Part shown: in pieces, positions 1 to 8,096 of the stretch
Layout of the letters: every line of letters starts with the position of its first letter
How positions within the stretch are numbered: the stretch's first letter is position 1
NCBI GenBank assembly: GCA_022792175.1
Contig: JAAWAN010000022.1
Coordinates: 247,938 to 311,937 of the forward strand
Direction: 5' to 3'
Length of the DNA: 64,000 nucleotides
From: Provencibacterium sp.
Lineage (GTDB): Bacteria; Bacillota; Clostridia; Oscillospirales; Ruminococcaceae
Position numbers and translations under genes: made by a program
The notes under the pieces: generated by a model
Seen by the model: only the letters and a program-made list of their open reading frames with translations
What the model was told of the DNA's origin: nothing
The model's database searches: none

Positions 1-146
1 CTGGGGATTCGTGCAGGGCGTCCATAAAGCGCAAAAGCTTTTGCGGACGTCCCTTTGTCCGGCGCAGTCCCGCCGTCGCCCGGTCAGGCGGGGCAGGGGC
101 GCGAAGCGTTTTTTCCCCGGGTAGGGGCAGACGGGCGGCATGCCTT
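1..146. other. left-edge non-coding stretch after nuoF
   Basis: No reading frame with a ribosome binding site is visible on either strand. The hydrogenase catalytic gene (hydA) that often follows hydB on the minus strand is not recognisable within these bases. There is an imperfect GC-rich hairpin around 18-52 with an inner GCAAAAGCTTTTGC palindrome that may be part of a terminator for the minus-strand operon. Confidence 0.4.
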
Positions 147-1934
147 TCAGTGTTTTTCGATTGCGCCGAATTTGCACTTCTCCATGCAGGCGCCGCACTT
201 GATGCACTTGCTGCGGTCGATGATGTGCGGCTCCTTGATGTTGCCGCTGATAGCGCCGACCGGGCAGTTGCGGGCGCAAAGCGTACAGCCTTTGCACTTC
301 GATTCGTCGATATAGTAGTTCATCAGCTCTTTGCAGACGCCGGCCGGGCAGCGCTTATCAACGATATGCGCCATGTATTCATCGCGGAAATAACGAATGG
401 TCGAGAGGACCGGGTTCGGAGCGGTCTGGCCGAGGCCGCACAGGGCGTTGTCCTTAATATACTGGGCAAGCTTGTCGAGCCGCTCAAGATCCTCCACATG
501 GGCCTTGCCCTTGGAAATTTTGTCAAGGATTTCATACATCCGCTTGGTGCCGATGCGGCAGGGGGTGCATTTGCCGCAGCTCTCATCTACGGTGAACTCG
601 AGGAAGAACTTGGCAATATCCACCATGCAGGTGTCCTCATCCATAACAATCAGGCCGCCCGAGCCCATCATTGAGCCGATGGCAAGCAGGTTGTCATAGT
701 CGATCGGCACATCGAGGTGCTCGGCCGGGATGCAGCCGCCGGAGGGGCCGCCGGTCTGCGCGGCCTTAAACTTTTTGCCGCCCGGGATGCCGCCGCCGAT
801 CTCCTCGACGATGGTACGCAGGGTGGTGCCCATCGGCACCTCGACGAGGCCGGTATTGTTGATCTTGCCGCCGAGGGCGAAGACCTTGGTGCCCTTGCTC
901 TTCTCGGTGCCGATCTGATTGAACCAGTCAGCGCCTTTGAGGATGATCTGCGGGATATTCGCATAGGTCTCAACGTTGTTGAGAACCGAGGGCTTCTGGA
1001 ACAGGCCCTTTTCGGCCGGGAACGGCGGGCGGGGCCGCGGCTCGCCGCGGTGGCCCTCAATCGAGGTCATCAGCGCGGTTTCCTCGCCGCAGACGAATGC
1101 GCCGGCGCCCAAGCGGATATCGAGGTCAAAATTAAAGCCGGTGCCGAAGATGTCCTTGCCGAGGAAGCCCATCTCCCGCGCCTCATTGATGGCAATGGTC
1201 AGACGCTTAACGGCAATGGGGTACTCGGCGCGGATATAGACATAGCCCTGGCTTGCGCCGATGGCGTAACCGGCAATCGCCATCGCTTCAATGACAACGT
1301 TCGGGTCGCCCTCGAGAATCGAGCGGTCCATGAATGCGCCGGGGTCGCCCTCGTCGGCGTTGCAGCAGACATACTTCTGGTCGTCCTCATATTTGGCGGC
1401 AAAGCTCCACTTGAGGCCGGTCGGGAAGCCCGCGCCGCCGCGCCCACGCAGCCCGCTCTTTTTGATTTCCTCGATAACCTCGGCGGGGGTCATTTCGGTG
1501 AGCACCTTGCCCAGCGCCTGATACCCGTCGTAGGCTATGTATTCGTTGATGTTCTCCGGGTCGATAACGCCGCAGTTTTTAAGCGCGACGCGCATCTGCT
1601 TGCGGTAAAAATCGGTGTGGTTGAGGCTCTTGATGGTGTCCGACTCGACCGTCTCCTGGTAGAGCAGCCGGGTGACGATACGGCCCTTGAGCAGGTGCTC
1701 GGAAACGATTTCGGGAATATCCTCCGGGCGCACCATCGAATAGAAGGCGCCTTCCGGATAAACGACCATGATGGGGCCGAGCGCGCAAAGGCCGAAGCAG
1801 CCGGTCTTGATGACCTTGATTTCATTCTCCAGGCCGTTGCGCTTGAGCTCTTTTTCGAGCGTATCTATAATCTGCGCGCTGCCTGAAGAGGTACAGCCGG
1901 TGCCGCCGCAGACCAGCACATGTGAACGATACAT
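147..1934 (-). CDS. nuoF: NADH-binding flavoprotein NuoF / HydB of a bifurcating hydrogenase
   Basis: The FMN- and NADH-binding subunit of a soluble NADH dehydrogenase / electron-bifurcating [FeFe]-hydrogenase complex; it passes electrons between NAD(H), flavin and iron-sulfur centres in the cytoplasm. The 595 residues carry an N-terminal thioredoxin-like 2Fe-2S domain (Cys9, Cys14, Cys46, Cys50), the glycine-rich NADH/FMN segment GLRGRGGAGFPTG near residue 165, the CCNADEGDPGAF motif, the ESCGKCTPCRIGT cluster motif, and two C-terminal 4Fe-4S ferredoxin motifs (CKGCTLCARNC and CIKCGACMEKC). This long architecture is that of HydB/HoxF-type proteins, not of complex I NuoF. It lies 12 bp after a 2Fe-2S protein and is the last gene seen of the nuoE-led operon. 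The catalytic hydrogenase subunit is outside the window or elsewhere, so the partner is inferred. Confidence 0.93.
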   Translation of the reverse strand: MYRSHVLVCGGTGCTSSGSAQIIDTLEKELKRNGLENEIKVIKTGCFGLCALGPIMVVYPEGAFYSMVRPEDIPEIVSEHLLKGRIVTRLLYQETVESDTIKSLNHTDFYRKQMRVALKNCGVIDPENINEYIAYDGYQALGKVLTEMTPAEVIEEIKKSGLRGRGGAGFPTGLKWSFAAKYEDDQKYVCCNADEGDPGAFMDRSILEGDPNVVIEAMAIAGYAIGASQGYVYIRAEYPIAVKRLTIAINEAREMGFLGKDIFGTGFNFDLDIRLGAGAFVCGEETALMTSIEGHRGEPRPRPPFPAEKGLFQKPSVLNNVETYANIPQIILKGADWFNQIGTEKSKGTKVFALGGKINNTGLVEVPMGTTLRTIVEEIGGGIPGGKKFKAAQTGGPSGGCIPAEHLDVPIDYDNLLAIGSMMGSGGLIVMDEDTCMVDIAKFFLEFTVDESCGKCTPCRIGTKRMYEILDKISKGKAHVEDLERLDKLAQYIKDNALCGLGQTAPNPVLSTIRYFRDEYMAHIVDKRCPAGVCKELMNYYIDESKCKGCTLCARNCPVGAISGNIKEPHIIDRSKCIKCGACMEKCKFGAIEKH

Positions 1935-1946
1935 TGTGTTTCCTCC

Positions 1947-2318
1947 TTACTTCGCGTTCGCGCCGATGGTGTATTCGGTCACGACGTTGCCGTTGACCAG
2001 GTGGTCGTTGACCACGCGCGCCGCCTTTTCAGCGGTCATTTTCACATAGGTGACCTTCTCCTGGCCGGGCATGAAGACTTCGACCACCGGTTCATACTGG
2101 CAGATGCCGATGCAGCCCGTCTGGCCGACGGCGACATTCTGCAGCTGCCTTTTGGCAACCTCTTCGGTAAACGCGGCGAGTACCGGGCGCGCGCCGGCGG
2201 CAATGCCGCAGGTGGCCATGCCGACAACCACGCGGATGGAGGCCTGGTCGTCATCCCGGATGCCGATATTGTTCTTCATTTTATCGCGCAGAGCCTGCAG
2301 TTCCGCTAAGCTTTTCAT
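1947..2318 (-). CDS. thioredoxin-like 2Fe-2S ferredoxin domain protein
   Basis: A 123-residue protein of the thioredoxin-like 2Fe-2S ferredoxin family, usually an electron-transfer accessory in hydABC-type operons. The conserved cysteines are seen in GMATCGIAAGA (about residue 34) and in GQTGCIGICQYEP (about residue 75), the spacing expected for a single 2Fe-2S cluster. It resembles the N-terminal domain of the adjacent NuoF, and the two genes are 12 bp apart, so they are almost certainly cotranscribed and function together. No membrane segment is present. Its exact redox partner cannot be read from sequence. Confidence 0.85.
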   Translation of the reverse strand: MKSLAELQALRDKMKNNIGIRDDDQASIRVVVGMATCGIAAGARPVLAAFTEEVAKRQLQNVAVGQTGCIGICQYEPVVEVFMPGQEKVTYVKMTAEKAARVVNDHLVNGNVVTEYTIGANAK

Positions 2319-2375
2319 TGATTCATCGATTCCTTTCTCTCGGGTCTTTCGGAGGGGGATTTCCCTTATACAGCC

Positions 2376-2930
2376 TCAGTTTTTCCCACCTTCAATTTCA
2401 GTCAGATGCTCGCCGATATATTCGCGGATAAACGCCACCACCTCGGGGGAGGAAAGCGGTATCCCCTCGAGAACGGCGCGGAATTCGCGCGTATCGGCAG
2501 AAAACTCGCCTTTTTCCGTCCGGTGGGTATAGACAAAGTCAATATCCGGATTGCACTGGATTAAAGAAACAACGGTGGAGCAGATATCCCCCAGAGGGGA
2601 GCGGTCGATATGGGAGAGGCCGAGCTGTGCCAGAACGGTCGTTCCCTTTCCCGGCTCGGACTCAATGGAGAAATGTCCCCCTGTCATTTCGCAGCCCATC
2701 TTTAACAGCGGCACCCCCAGACCCACCTTGCGGGTGGTGCGGGTGGTGTAAAAGGGGTCGGTCACCTGCGCGAGCACCTCGGGGGTCATGCCGCAGCCGT
2801 TGTCCGCGATGGTAATGCGCAGCAGGTCCGCCGCCGTATCCTCATCGACTGCGATGGTAATCAGTGAGGCGCGCGCCTTCACCGAATTCTGCGCCACATC
2901 CAGGATATTCAGCGAAAGCTCCTGCATCAT
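2376..2930 (-). CDS. histidine-kinase-like ATPase in the hydrogenase operon
   Basis: A 184-residue protein consisting of little more than a GHKL (HATPase_c) fold: N-box LNILDVAQNSVKA near residue 8, G1 box DNGCGMTP, a DPFYTT F-box and the G2-type segment VGLGVPLLK. It lacks a dimerisation/phospho-acceptor domain, a sensor domain and membrane segments, so it is not a classical sensor kinase. Small ATPases of this kind sit between hydC and hydD/hydB in many clostridial bifurcating hydrogenase operons; their role is not established. It starts 6 bp after nuoE. Either ATG at 2930 or the next at 2927 could be the start. A regulator of hydrogenase expression or assembly is possible but unproven. Confidence 0.8.
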   Translation of the reverse strand: MMQELSLNILDVAQNSVKARASLITIAVDEDTAADLLRITIADNGCGMTPEVLAQVTDPFYTTRTTRKVGLGVPLLKMGCEMTGGHFSIESEPGKGTTVLAQLGLSHIDRSPLGDICSTVVSLIQCNPDIDFVYTHRTEKGEFSADTREFRAVLEGIPLSSPEVVAFIREYIGEHLTEIEGGKN

Positions 2931-2936
2931 GGCCTG

Positions 2937-3437
2937 TTACCGATCCTTATATTTGGCGAGCACGTCATCCACGTCCTCGGGCTTCAGGCGGCCATAGACC
3001 TCGTCGTTAATCATCATAACCGGGGCCAGGCCGCAGGCGCCGACGCACCGGCAGGCTTCGAGAGAGAACTTGCCGTCCGGCGTGCACTCGCCGCCCTTGA
3101 TGCCGAGCGTATCCATCAGCCGCTCATATACATCGCCCGAGCCCTTGACATAGCAGGCGGTCCCGAGGCAGACGGAAATCTTGTAGCGGCCCTTCGGGTT
3201 CAGGGCAAACTGTGCGTAGAAGGTGGCTACGCCGTATACCTCCTCGAGCGGGATGTTCAGTTCATCCGCGATCATCTGCTGCACTTCGATGGGCAGGTAA
3301 CCGTAAATTTCCTGGGCCTTCTGCATGATCGGCATGAGCGCCCCTTTTTGGGAACGCAGCTCGTCAATCACGGCCATGAGCTGCGCCTCTTGCTCTTTTG
3401 TTCCGGAGAACTTCAGAGAGCTTATGGTATTTGCCAT
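2937..3437 (-). CDS. nuoE: NADH dehydrogenase subunit NuoE / HydC (2Fe-2S)
   Basis: The 24-kDa 2Fe-2S subunit of a NADH dehydrogenase / bifurcating hydrogenase. The 166 residues match the usual NuoE length, with the helical N-terminal part (ALMPIMQKAQEIYGYLP, VYGVATFYAQF) and four cluster cysteines in CLGTACYVKG and CRCVGACGLAP. It is the first gene of the operon nuoE - ATPase - 2Fe-2S protein - nuoF, begins with ATG behind a GAGGTAG ribosome binding site, and is preceded at about 80 bp by an extended -10 promoter. It forms the electron-transfer module together with NuoF. Confidence 0.93.
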   Translation of the reverse strand: MANTISSLKFSGTKEQEAQLMAVIDELRSQKGALMPIMQKAQEIYGYLPIEVQQMIADELNIPLEEVYGVATFYAQFALNPKGRYKISVCLGTACYVKGSGDVYERLMDTLGIKGGECTPDGKFSLEACRCVGACGLAPVMMINDEVYGRLKPEDVDDVLAKYKDR

Positions 3438-3514
3438 GTTTGTGACTACCTCCTTGCGAGAATAACAGGCTGCTCATGTCAAAAAATTAACGAGCAACCT
3501 GCCTCTTTACTCCC

Positions 3515-3523
3515 ATTATACCA
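3515..3523 (-). promoter_or_regulatory. extended -10 promoter for the nuoE operon
   Basis: On the minus strand this reads TGGTATAAT, a consensus extended -10, about 78 bp before the nuoE start. No good -35 is found at 17 bp upstream, as is normal for extended -10 promoters. The rest of the 3438-3703 gap shows no gene. Confidence 0.6.
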
Positions 3524-3703
3524 GAAACGGGCAGGCCGCGTCTATGGAAAGTTTGCGAAATCGATGGAAATTTTTCGAAAAAACCATCCAAACAAGGGAT
3601 TTATTGTTAAATTTTCTACAATTAGCTGAAAGGAGGAACCCGCTTTTCGATTTGCCTGCCTTTTCCTGCTTTAAAAGGTCTATTTTCCCTCCGAAAAAGA
3701 AAA

Positions 3704-3760
3704 AGTCCGTTTCATCTGCGAAGACCGCGAGGCGGCGGGCTTTCGCAGATGAAACGGACT
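3704..3760 (-). terminator. long-stem intrinsic terminator
   Basis: A perfect 19-bp inverted repeat (AGTCCGTTTCATCTGCGAA and its complement) encloses a GC-rich loop. On the minus strand it is followed by CTTTTTC, so it ends the sensor kinase / binding-protein operon and shields the divergent-facing nuoE promoter region. Confidence 0.8.
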
Positions 3761-3795
3761 TGCTACAAAAACAGGGGAGCAAAACGGCAGAGGCG

Positions 3796-5115
3796 CTATT
3801 TATTCAGCGACTCCTCCTGCAGTTTATCGAATGCTGCCATGCATTCATCCACTGTGGCTCCGCTGAGCAGCTCGCGGACAATGAGGCAGGTATTGCCCCA
3901 CTGCTCTACCTTGAGCCCGGCGTTGGAGCCGAGGACGAAGACCCCTTCCTGAATTTTATCATTGAGCGGCTTCAGCGCGGGAATACAGTCCACCTCCACA
4001 TTTTTAGAGGGGGAGATAACCCGGTTGATTTCCGAATAGACCTGCAGCGCCTCGTCGGACAGTATTACGTCCAGCGTACGCAGGGCGTCTTCTGCATGCT
4101 CCGCGTTAGCGCCTATGGCGTAGCCGGTCATGGACATGACCGGTATCTGTCCCCGGCTGCTGGGGAAGCCGATGACCTGCAGGTTAAAATCCGGGTTTCC
4201 ATAGGCGGTCTCTGTGTTCGCCGCTCCCCAATAGGCCATAACAATGGGGGTTTTCTGCGCCAGAAAATCTGCGCCCTCCCCTTCAATAGCCTCGCTGACG
4301 AGTGCCTTTTCGGCATTGACATAGCCGAGGTCGATGAGCTTTTTCAGAAATTCAAAGCCGGGGCGCATATAGTCGCTGTACTTTGCCTGCCCGCTGTTGA
4401 GCGCATCTATCTGCGCCTGGGTGTTTCCCCCGTTATAGAGGTCTGCATAGGCCTGAGCAAGAACAAACGTCTCCAGCCACCAGCGGTTTGTACCGACAGG
4501 AGTTTCAATGCCGTTTTCCCTGAATACCCGGCAGCACTCCAGAAAATCCTCCGGCGTTTCCGGAAGCTCCAGCTGATAGCGGTCGAACATATCTTTATTG
4601 ATAAACAGGCCATATGCGACCACCTCCTGAGGAATCGCCACCAGCTTGCCGTTTACCGTATTGGCTACCTTCACCACCTCCCGCAGATTTTCTGCGCAGC
4701 TGAGGCCGGATAAATCCATCAGTGAGCCCTCTACTCCCAGCGTCAGAATGGTATCGGGATTGAGCAGATACAGGTCATCCATATTGTTGCGCGCCCGGTC
4801 GAGAGCGACCTCGTCATAGGTTTTATCCTGATAATTTTCTGCCGTGTAGGTGCGGTAGGCTACCGTCACTCCCAGCTGCTGCTCCGCCATGGCCACGGTG
4901 GTATCCGCCGCATTTCTGGCTGTGCTGTCGGCATCCGGTTCGATTTTTTCCATGGGGCTGAAAAGGTTGACCGTTTTTTTGCCGCTGTCCTGTGAGGGTA
5001 GCAGGTTTTTATCGGGATTTACATTGCCGGTACAGGAGGCCATTATCAGTGCGGCTGTTCCCGCAAGGCAGAGGGCCGTCAGGGTTTTGCCTTTTCTTTT
5101 CAGATTGCTTTTCAT
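3796..5115 (-). CDS. extracellular solute-binding lipoprotein (family 1), orphan
   Basis: A secreted, lipid-anchored periplasm-equivalent binding protein of the bacterial family-1 (sugar) type. The signal peptide MKSNLKRKGKTLTALCLAGT leads to a lipobox ending at Cys28 (IMASC), followed by a Ser/Asp-rich linker; 439 residues is a normal length. The body has typical motifs such as NKDMFDRYQLELPETPEDFL and the closing MSMTGYAIGANAEH segment. Its start overlaps the stop of the upstream hybrid histidine kinase by 4 bp (ATGA), so the two are translationally coupled. No ABC permease genes are adjacent, which suggests it may present a ligand to the kinase rather than feed a transporter; this is inference from context. 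The operon ends at the strong hairpin at 3704-3760. Confidence 0.85.
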   Translation of the reverse strand: MKSNLKRKGKTLTALCLAGTAALIMASCTGNVNPDKNLLPSQDSGKKTVNLFSPMEKIEPDADSTARNAADTTVAMAEQQLGVTVAYRTYTAENYQDKTYDEVALDRARNNMDDLYLLNPDTILTLGVEGSLMDLSGLSCAENLREVVKVANTVNGKLVAIPQEVVAYGLFINKDMFDRYQLELPETPEDFLECCRVFRENGIETPVGTNRWWLETFVLAQAYADLYNGGNTQAQIDALNSGQAKYSDYMRPGFEFLKKLIDLGYVNAEKALVSEAIEGEGADFLAQKTPIVMAYWGAANTETAYGNPDFNLQVIGFPSSRGQIPVMSMTGYAIGANAEHAEDALRTLDVILSDEALQVYSEINRVISPSKNVEVDCIPALKPLNDKIQEGVFVLGSNAGLKVEQWGNTCLIVRELLSGATVDECMAAFDKLQEESLNK

Positions 5116-7679
5116 TCTTCATCTCTTTTCTTTGTGTACTGATGAATGACCTTCTTTAACAGCTTCACATCAATGGGTTTGGCCACATGCGCGTTCATGC
5201 CGGCATCCAGGGCGGCCCGTTCGTCCTCCGCGAATGCGTTTGCCGTCATGGCGATGATGGGAATGGTCTTTGCATCGCACCGCTTTAGGGAGCGGATGGC
5301 CCGGGTGGAGTCATAGCCGTTCATTACCGGCATCTGAACATCCATCAAAATGGCGTCAAACTCGCCGTCGCCGGCGTTTTGAAAGCGCTCCACCGCCAGC
5401 TGGCCGTTTTCAACGATTTCACAGCCGGCGCCCTCCATATCCAGAATTTCTGACAGAATTTCCGCATTGATTTCATTATCCTCCGCGGCAAGAAAGCGCA
5501 TTCCCTGCAGCCCGTCAGCTGTCTCTGCTTTCGGGCGCTCTTCCTCCGGTTTCGCCTGCATTTCCAGAATTTTTGCCTGGAATGCAGAGACGAAAAACGG
5601 CTTCATAATGGTTCCGGCATTATCTGCCTCAAGTGTCTGCTGTGCCTCTTCTGCATCATAGGGCATAAGCAGCAGGATGGGAACGGCAGGCGGCAGAATT
5701 TCCCGCAGCCTTTGAACCGCCTCCGCGGCGGACGCATCGGATAGGCTCCCATCCACCAGAACAACCTGATAGGCGCTCTCCTCGCCGCCGCTTTCTATCT
5801 TCTGCACCGCCTCTGTCAGGCCTGCCGCTGTTTCTACCAGAACGCCGGTATCCTTCATCAGCAGGGCGATGCTGCCGCCGGTTTTCTCTTTGCCATCCAC
5901 CGCCAGAATCCGGCGGATGCCGTTTTTCTCCCAGAAGTGCCGGTCGGCCTGGTCCTCCGGAATGCGAAACTCCAGCTCCACCCGGAAGAGGCTGCCCTTA
6001 TTTACCTCGCTTAAAACATTGATGCTGCCGCCCATGAGTTCGACTATGCTTTTGGTAATGGCCATCCCCAGGCCGGTGCCCTGCACCTTGTTTGTCGTGC
6101 TGTTTTCCGCGCGGGTGAAGGCATCGAAAATGGTGGTGAGAAATTCCGGTGTCATGCCATACCCGGTATCCTCCACTTCAATGAGAAGGCGCTCATACTG
6201 GCTGGAGCGCTGCGGGAGCCCGATGATGCGCAGCCAGATATCCCCATCCTCCGGGGTGTATTTTACCGCATTGGAGAGCAGGTTGATGAGGACCTGGTTA
6301 ACCCGCGTTTCATCCCCTATCAGGTTTTCGTGCTCAAGCCCTGTCACATCGACATGAAAGTGCTGCTTTTTTGCTTTTGCCATCGGCTGAATAATCGTAT
6401 CCACCGAAGAGACCAGGTCGTTCAGGGCGAATTTTTCAAGGTTTAATACGACCTTCCCGCTTTCGATTTTGGAAACATCCAAAACATCGTTGATAAGGCT
6501 GAGCAGGTGCTGGCCGGAGGCCATGATTTTTTTGGTGTATTCCCTTACCTTCACCGGGTTTTCCACATCCATCGAAAGCAGGGTAGCAAAGCCGAGAACG
6601 GCGTTCATCGGCGTGCGGATATCGTGCGACATATTGGAAAGGAAGGTGGTTTTGGAATTGCTCGCAATCTGTGCGGCCTGCAGAGCCTCTGCCAGCTGGC
6701 GGTTGTGTATTTCCCGCTCCCTGCGGATTTTATTCTGCTGGCGCTGGTTCAGATAGTAAAGGGAGCAACAGAAGAAAAATGCGGCCAGCATGACAAAAAC
6801 GACGATGAAAATGTTCTGGTTGACCGTTCTGCCCTCCTGCTGGATGGCCTCGACGGGAACATAACCCACCAGGAAGATGGAACCATTATTGACCGGCCAC
6901 ATATAGTTCAGCGCGTTTACCGAGCGGATATCATGGTAGAAGAGGACGTTCTCCCCGGTTTTCAGGCATTCTGAAATTTCGGCGTGCAGCGCCGGATTCT
7001 GAATATTGTTCGCCCGGTAAAAGTCCTCCAGATTCAGATGGCCCGCGTTGCGTTTGCCCATCCCCTCGGGCTTTAACACAAAGCGTTCGCTCTGTGCGTC
7101 CATAATATAGAGCATGGCCTTCTGGTCATAAAACCCGTCCGGCAGGGATCTGTCCAGTGAATCATAAGTATATTCGATATAGAGCGTTGCTGTCTCCCGG
7201 CCGTCCTTTACCACAGGGCATTTCATGGTATAGGCCCAGGTTCCCATATAATTTACGTAGGACTGGGAGACCGGCAGCTCTTCTATCGTTCGCCCGGAGG
7301 AAAAGTCCAGCCCTTCCTCAGAGAAGGTCTCTCCGGTACTGGAAATGCCCTGCGTTTCTCCTGAAAGGATGAGCGATATTTTGACCATCGTCTGGTTTTT
7401 TTCATAAAAACGGATATATTCTTCCGGGTTTTCCTCCCGGGTAAGCGCGTGCGCCATCAGCTTCTGAAATTCCGCTTCATTTTTCAGGATGGTCTCGATG
7501 GTGGATTTAATCAAATTCAGGCTTTCGCTCAGATTTTGAATGGCAGACAGGGACATCTCCCGGGATATCTGGTGGGACACAGAGAATACGACTGTGCCCA
7601 AAATACAAAACACTAGGATAATGGGAAGAAGCAGAGGGACGCCTTTGCTCCCCCTTTTTTTCTCTGTTCTTTTTTTCAT
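5112..7679 (-). CDS. membrane hybrid sensor histidine kinase with two receiver domains
   Basis: A hybrid two-component sensor. In order: a basic N-terminus and first membrane helix (about residues 12-34), an extracellular sensor region of about 260 residues resembling dCache-type folds, a second membrane helix (about 300-322), a HisKA domain with phospho-acceptor His352 in SNMSHDIRTP, an HATPase domain (NLLSNAVKYTPE, DTGYGMT, GTGLGMAI), a degenerate receiver domain (LVDGSL, IMKPF; the usual N-terminal acidic pair is reduced) and an intact receiver domain with Asp780 in LMDVQMP. There is no output domain. The ATG at 7679 follows AAGGGTGAA and gives a KKRTEKK start just before the helix; in-frame codons at 7697, 7715 and 7757 (GTG) are alternatives with poorer ribosome binding sites. 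It is coupled by a 4-bp overlap to a solute-binding lipoprotein. Confidence 0.88.
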   Translation of the reverse strand: MKKRTEKKRGSKGVPLLLPIILVFCILGTVVFSVSHQISREMSLSAIQNLSESLNLIKSTIETILKNEAEFQKLMAHALTREENPEEYIRFYEKNQTMVKISLILSGETQGISSTGETFSEEGLDFSSGRTIEELPVSQSYVNYMGTWAYTMKCPVVKDGRETATLYIEYTYDSLDRSLPDGFYDQKAMLYIMDAQSERFVLKPEGMGKRNAGHLNLEDFYRANNIQNPALHAEISECLKTGENVLFYHDIRSVNALNYMWPVNNGSIFLVGYVPVEAIQQEGRTVNQNIFIVVFVMLAAFFFCCSLYYLNQRQQNKIRREREIHNRQLAEALQAAQIASNSKTTFLSNMSHDIRTPMNAVLGFATLLSMDVENPVKVREYTKKIMASGQHLLSLINDVLDVSKIESGKVVLNLEKFALNDLVSSVDTIIQPMAKAKKQHFHVDVTGLEHENLIGDETRVNQVLINLLSNAVKYTPEDGDIWLRIIGLPQRSSQYERLLIEVEDTGYGMTPEFLTTIFDAFTRAENSTTNKVQGTGLGMAITKSIVELMGGSINVLSEVNKGSLFRVELEFRIPEDQADRHFWEKNGIRRILAVDGKEKTGGSIALLMKDTGVLVETAAGLTEAVQKIESGGEESAYQVVLVDGSLSDASAAEAVQRLREILPPAVPILLLMPYDAEEAQQTLEADNAGTIMKPFFVSAFQAKILEMQAKPEEERPKAETADGLQGMRFLAAEDNEINAEILSEILDMEGAGCEIVENGQLAVERFQNAGDGEFDAILMDVQMPVMNGYDSTRAIRSLKRCDAKTIPIIAMTANAFAEDERAALDAGMNAHVAKPIDVKLLKKVIHQYTKKRDEE

Positions 7680-7798
7680 TTCACCCTTGATCTCCATTCT
7701 GCTGCCCCGTGTCATGCTGCTCGGGCGTTTTCCTGCGGCAGTTTGTTTAAAATTCACAAAAAATGGAAGGTTTATAAAGATTAGGAAATGATGGAAAT

Positions 7799-7828
7799 AT
7801 TATACCATTTTCGCGCTTTTTATGTCAA
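7799..7828 (-). promoter_or_regulatory. sigma-A promoter for the sensor kinase operon
   Basis: On the minus strand TTGACA, an 18-bp spacer, then TATAAT. It lies about 110 bp before the kinase ATG at 7679. Confidence 0.75.
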
Positions 7829-8021
7829 CGGGCTCTAAAAGGTGCGCCTGAAAAGCTGCCGGAGGGCAGGCCCCCGCTCTTCGGCTTTATTATTATATAT
7901 ATGCCCGGAGGCAAAAATCATCTCCTGCGCCGGCTGGAATTTATGGGACGGGGAGTCGGCATAAACGAAAAAGCGGATACTTTTTTCTGACGCCGGCGGG
8001 CTGAAATGCTCCAAAAATGAG
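7829..8021. other. non-coding gap between kinase promoter and pnp terminator
   Basis: No open frame with a ribosome binding site, tRNA or repeat could be supported here. It contains an AT-rich tract near 7888-7900 and short GC-rich inverted repeats of unclear meaning. Confidence 0.4.
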
Positions 8022-8068
8022 GCGCATCCGATTCGATGGCCGCAGAAAGCGGCACGAACCGGATGCGC
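8022..8068 (-). terminator. intrinsic terminator of rpsO-pnp
   Basis: An inverted repeat of about 14 bp (GCGCATCCGGTTCG paired with its near complement) is followed on the minus strand by CTCATTTTTGG, about 30 bp after the pnp stop. Confidence 0.7.
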
Positions 8069-8096
8069 AGAAGATATTCACCTTTGAGGGCAGCTT

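Noticed and set aside
717..1886. 389-codon plus-strand open frame opposite nuoF
   Set aside because: Shadow of the conserved nuoF coding strand; low-complexity Ala/Gly/Leu product without any family motif.
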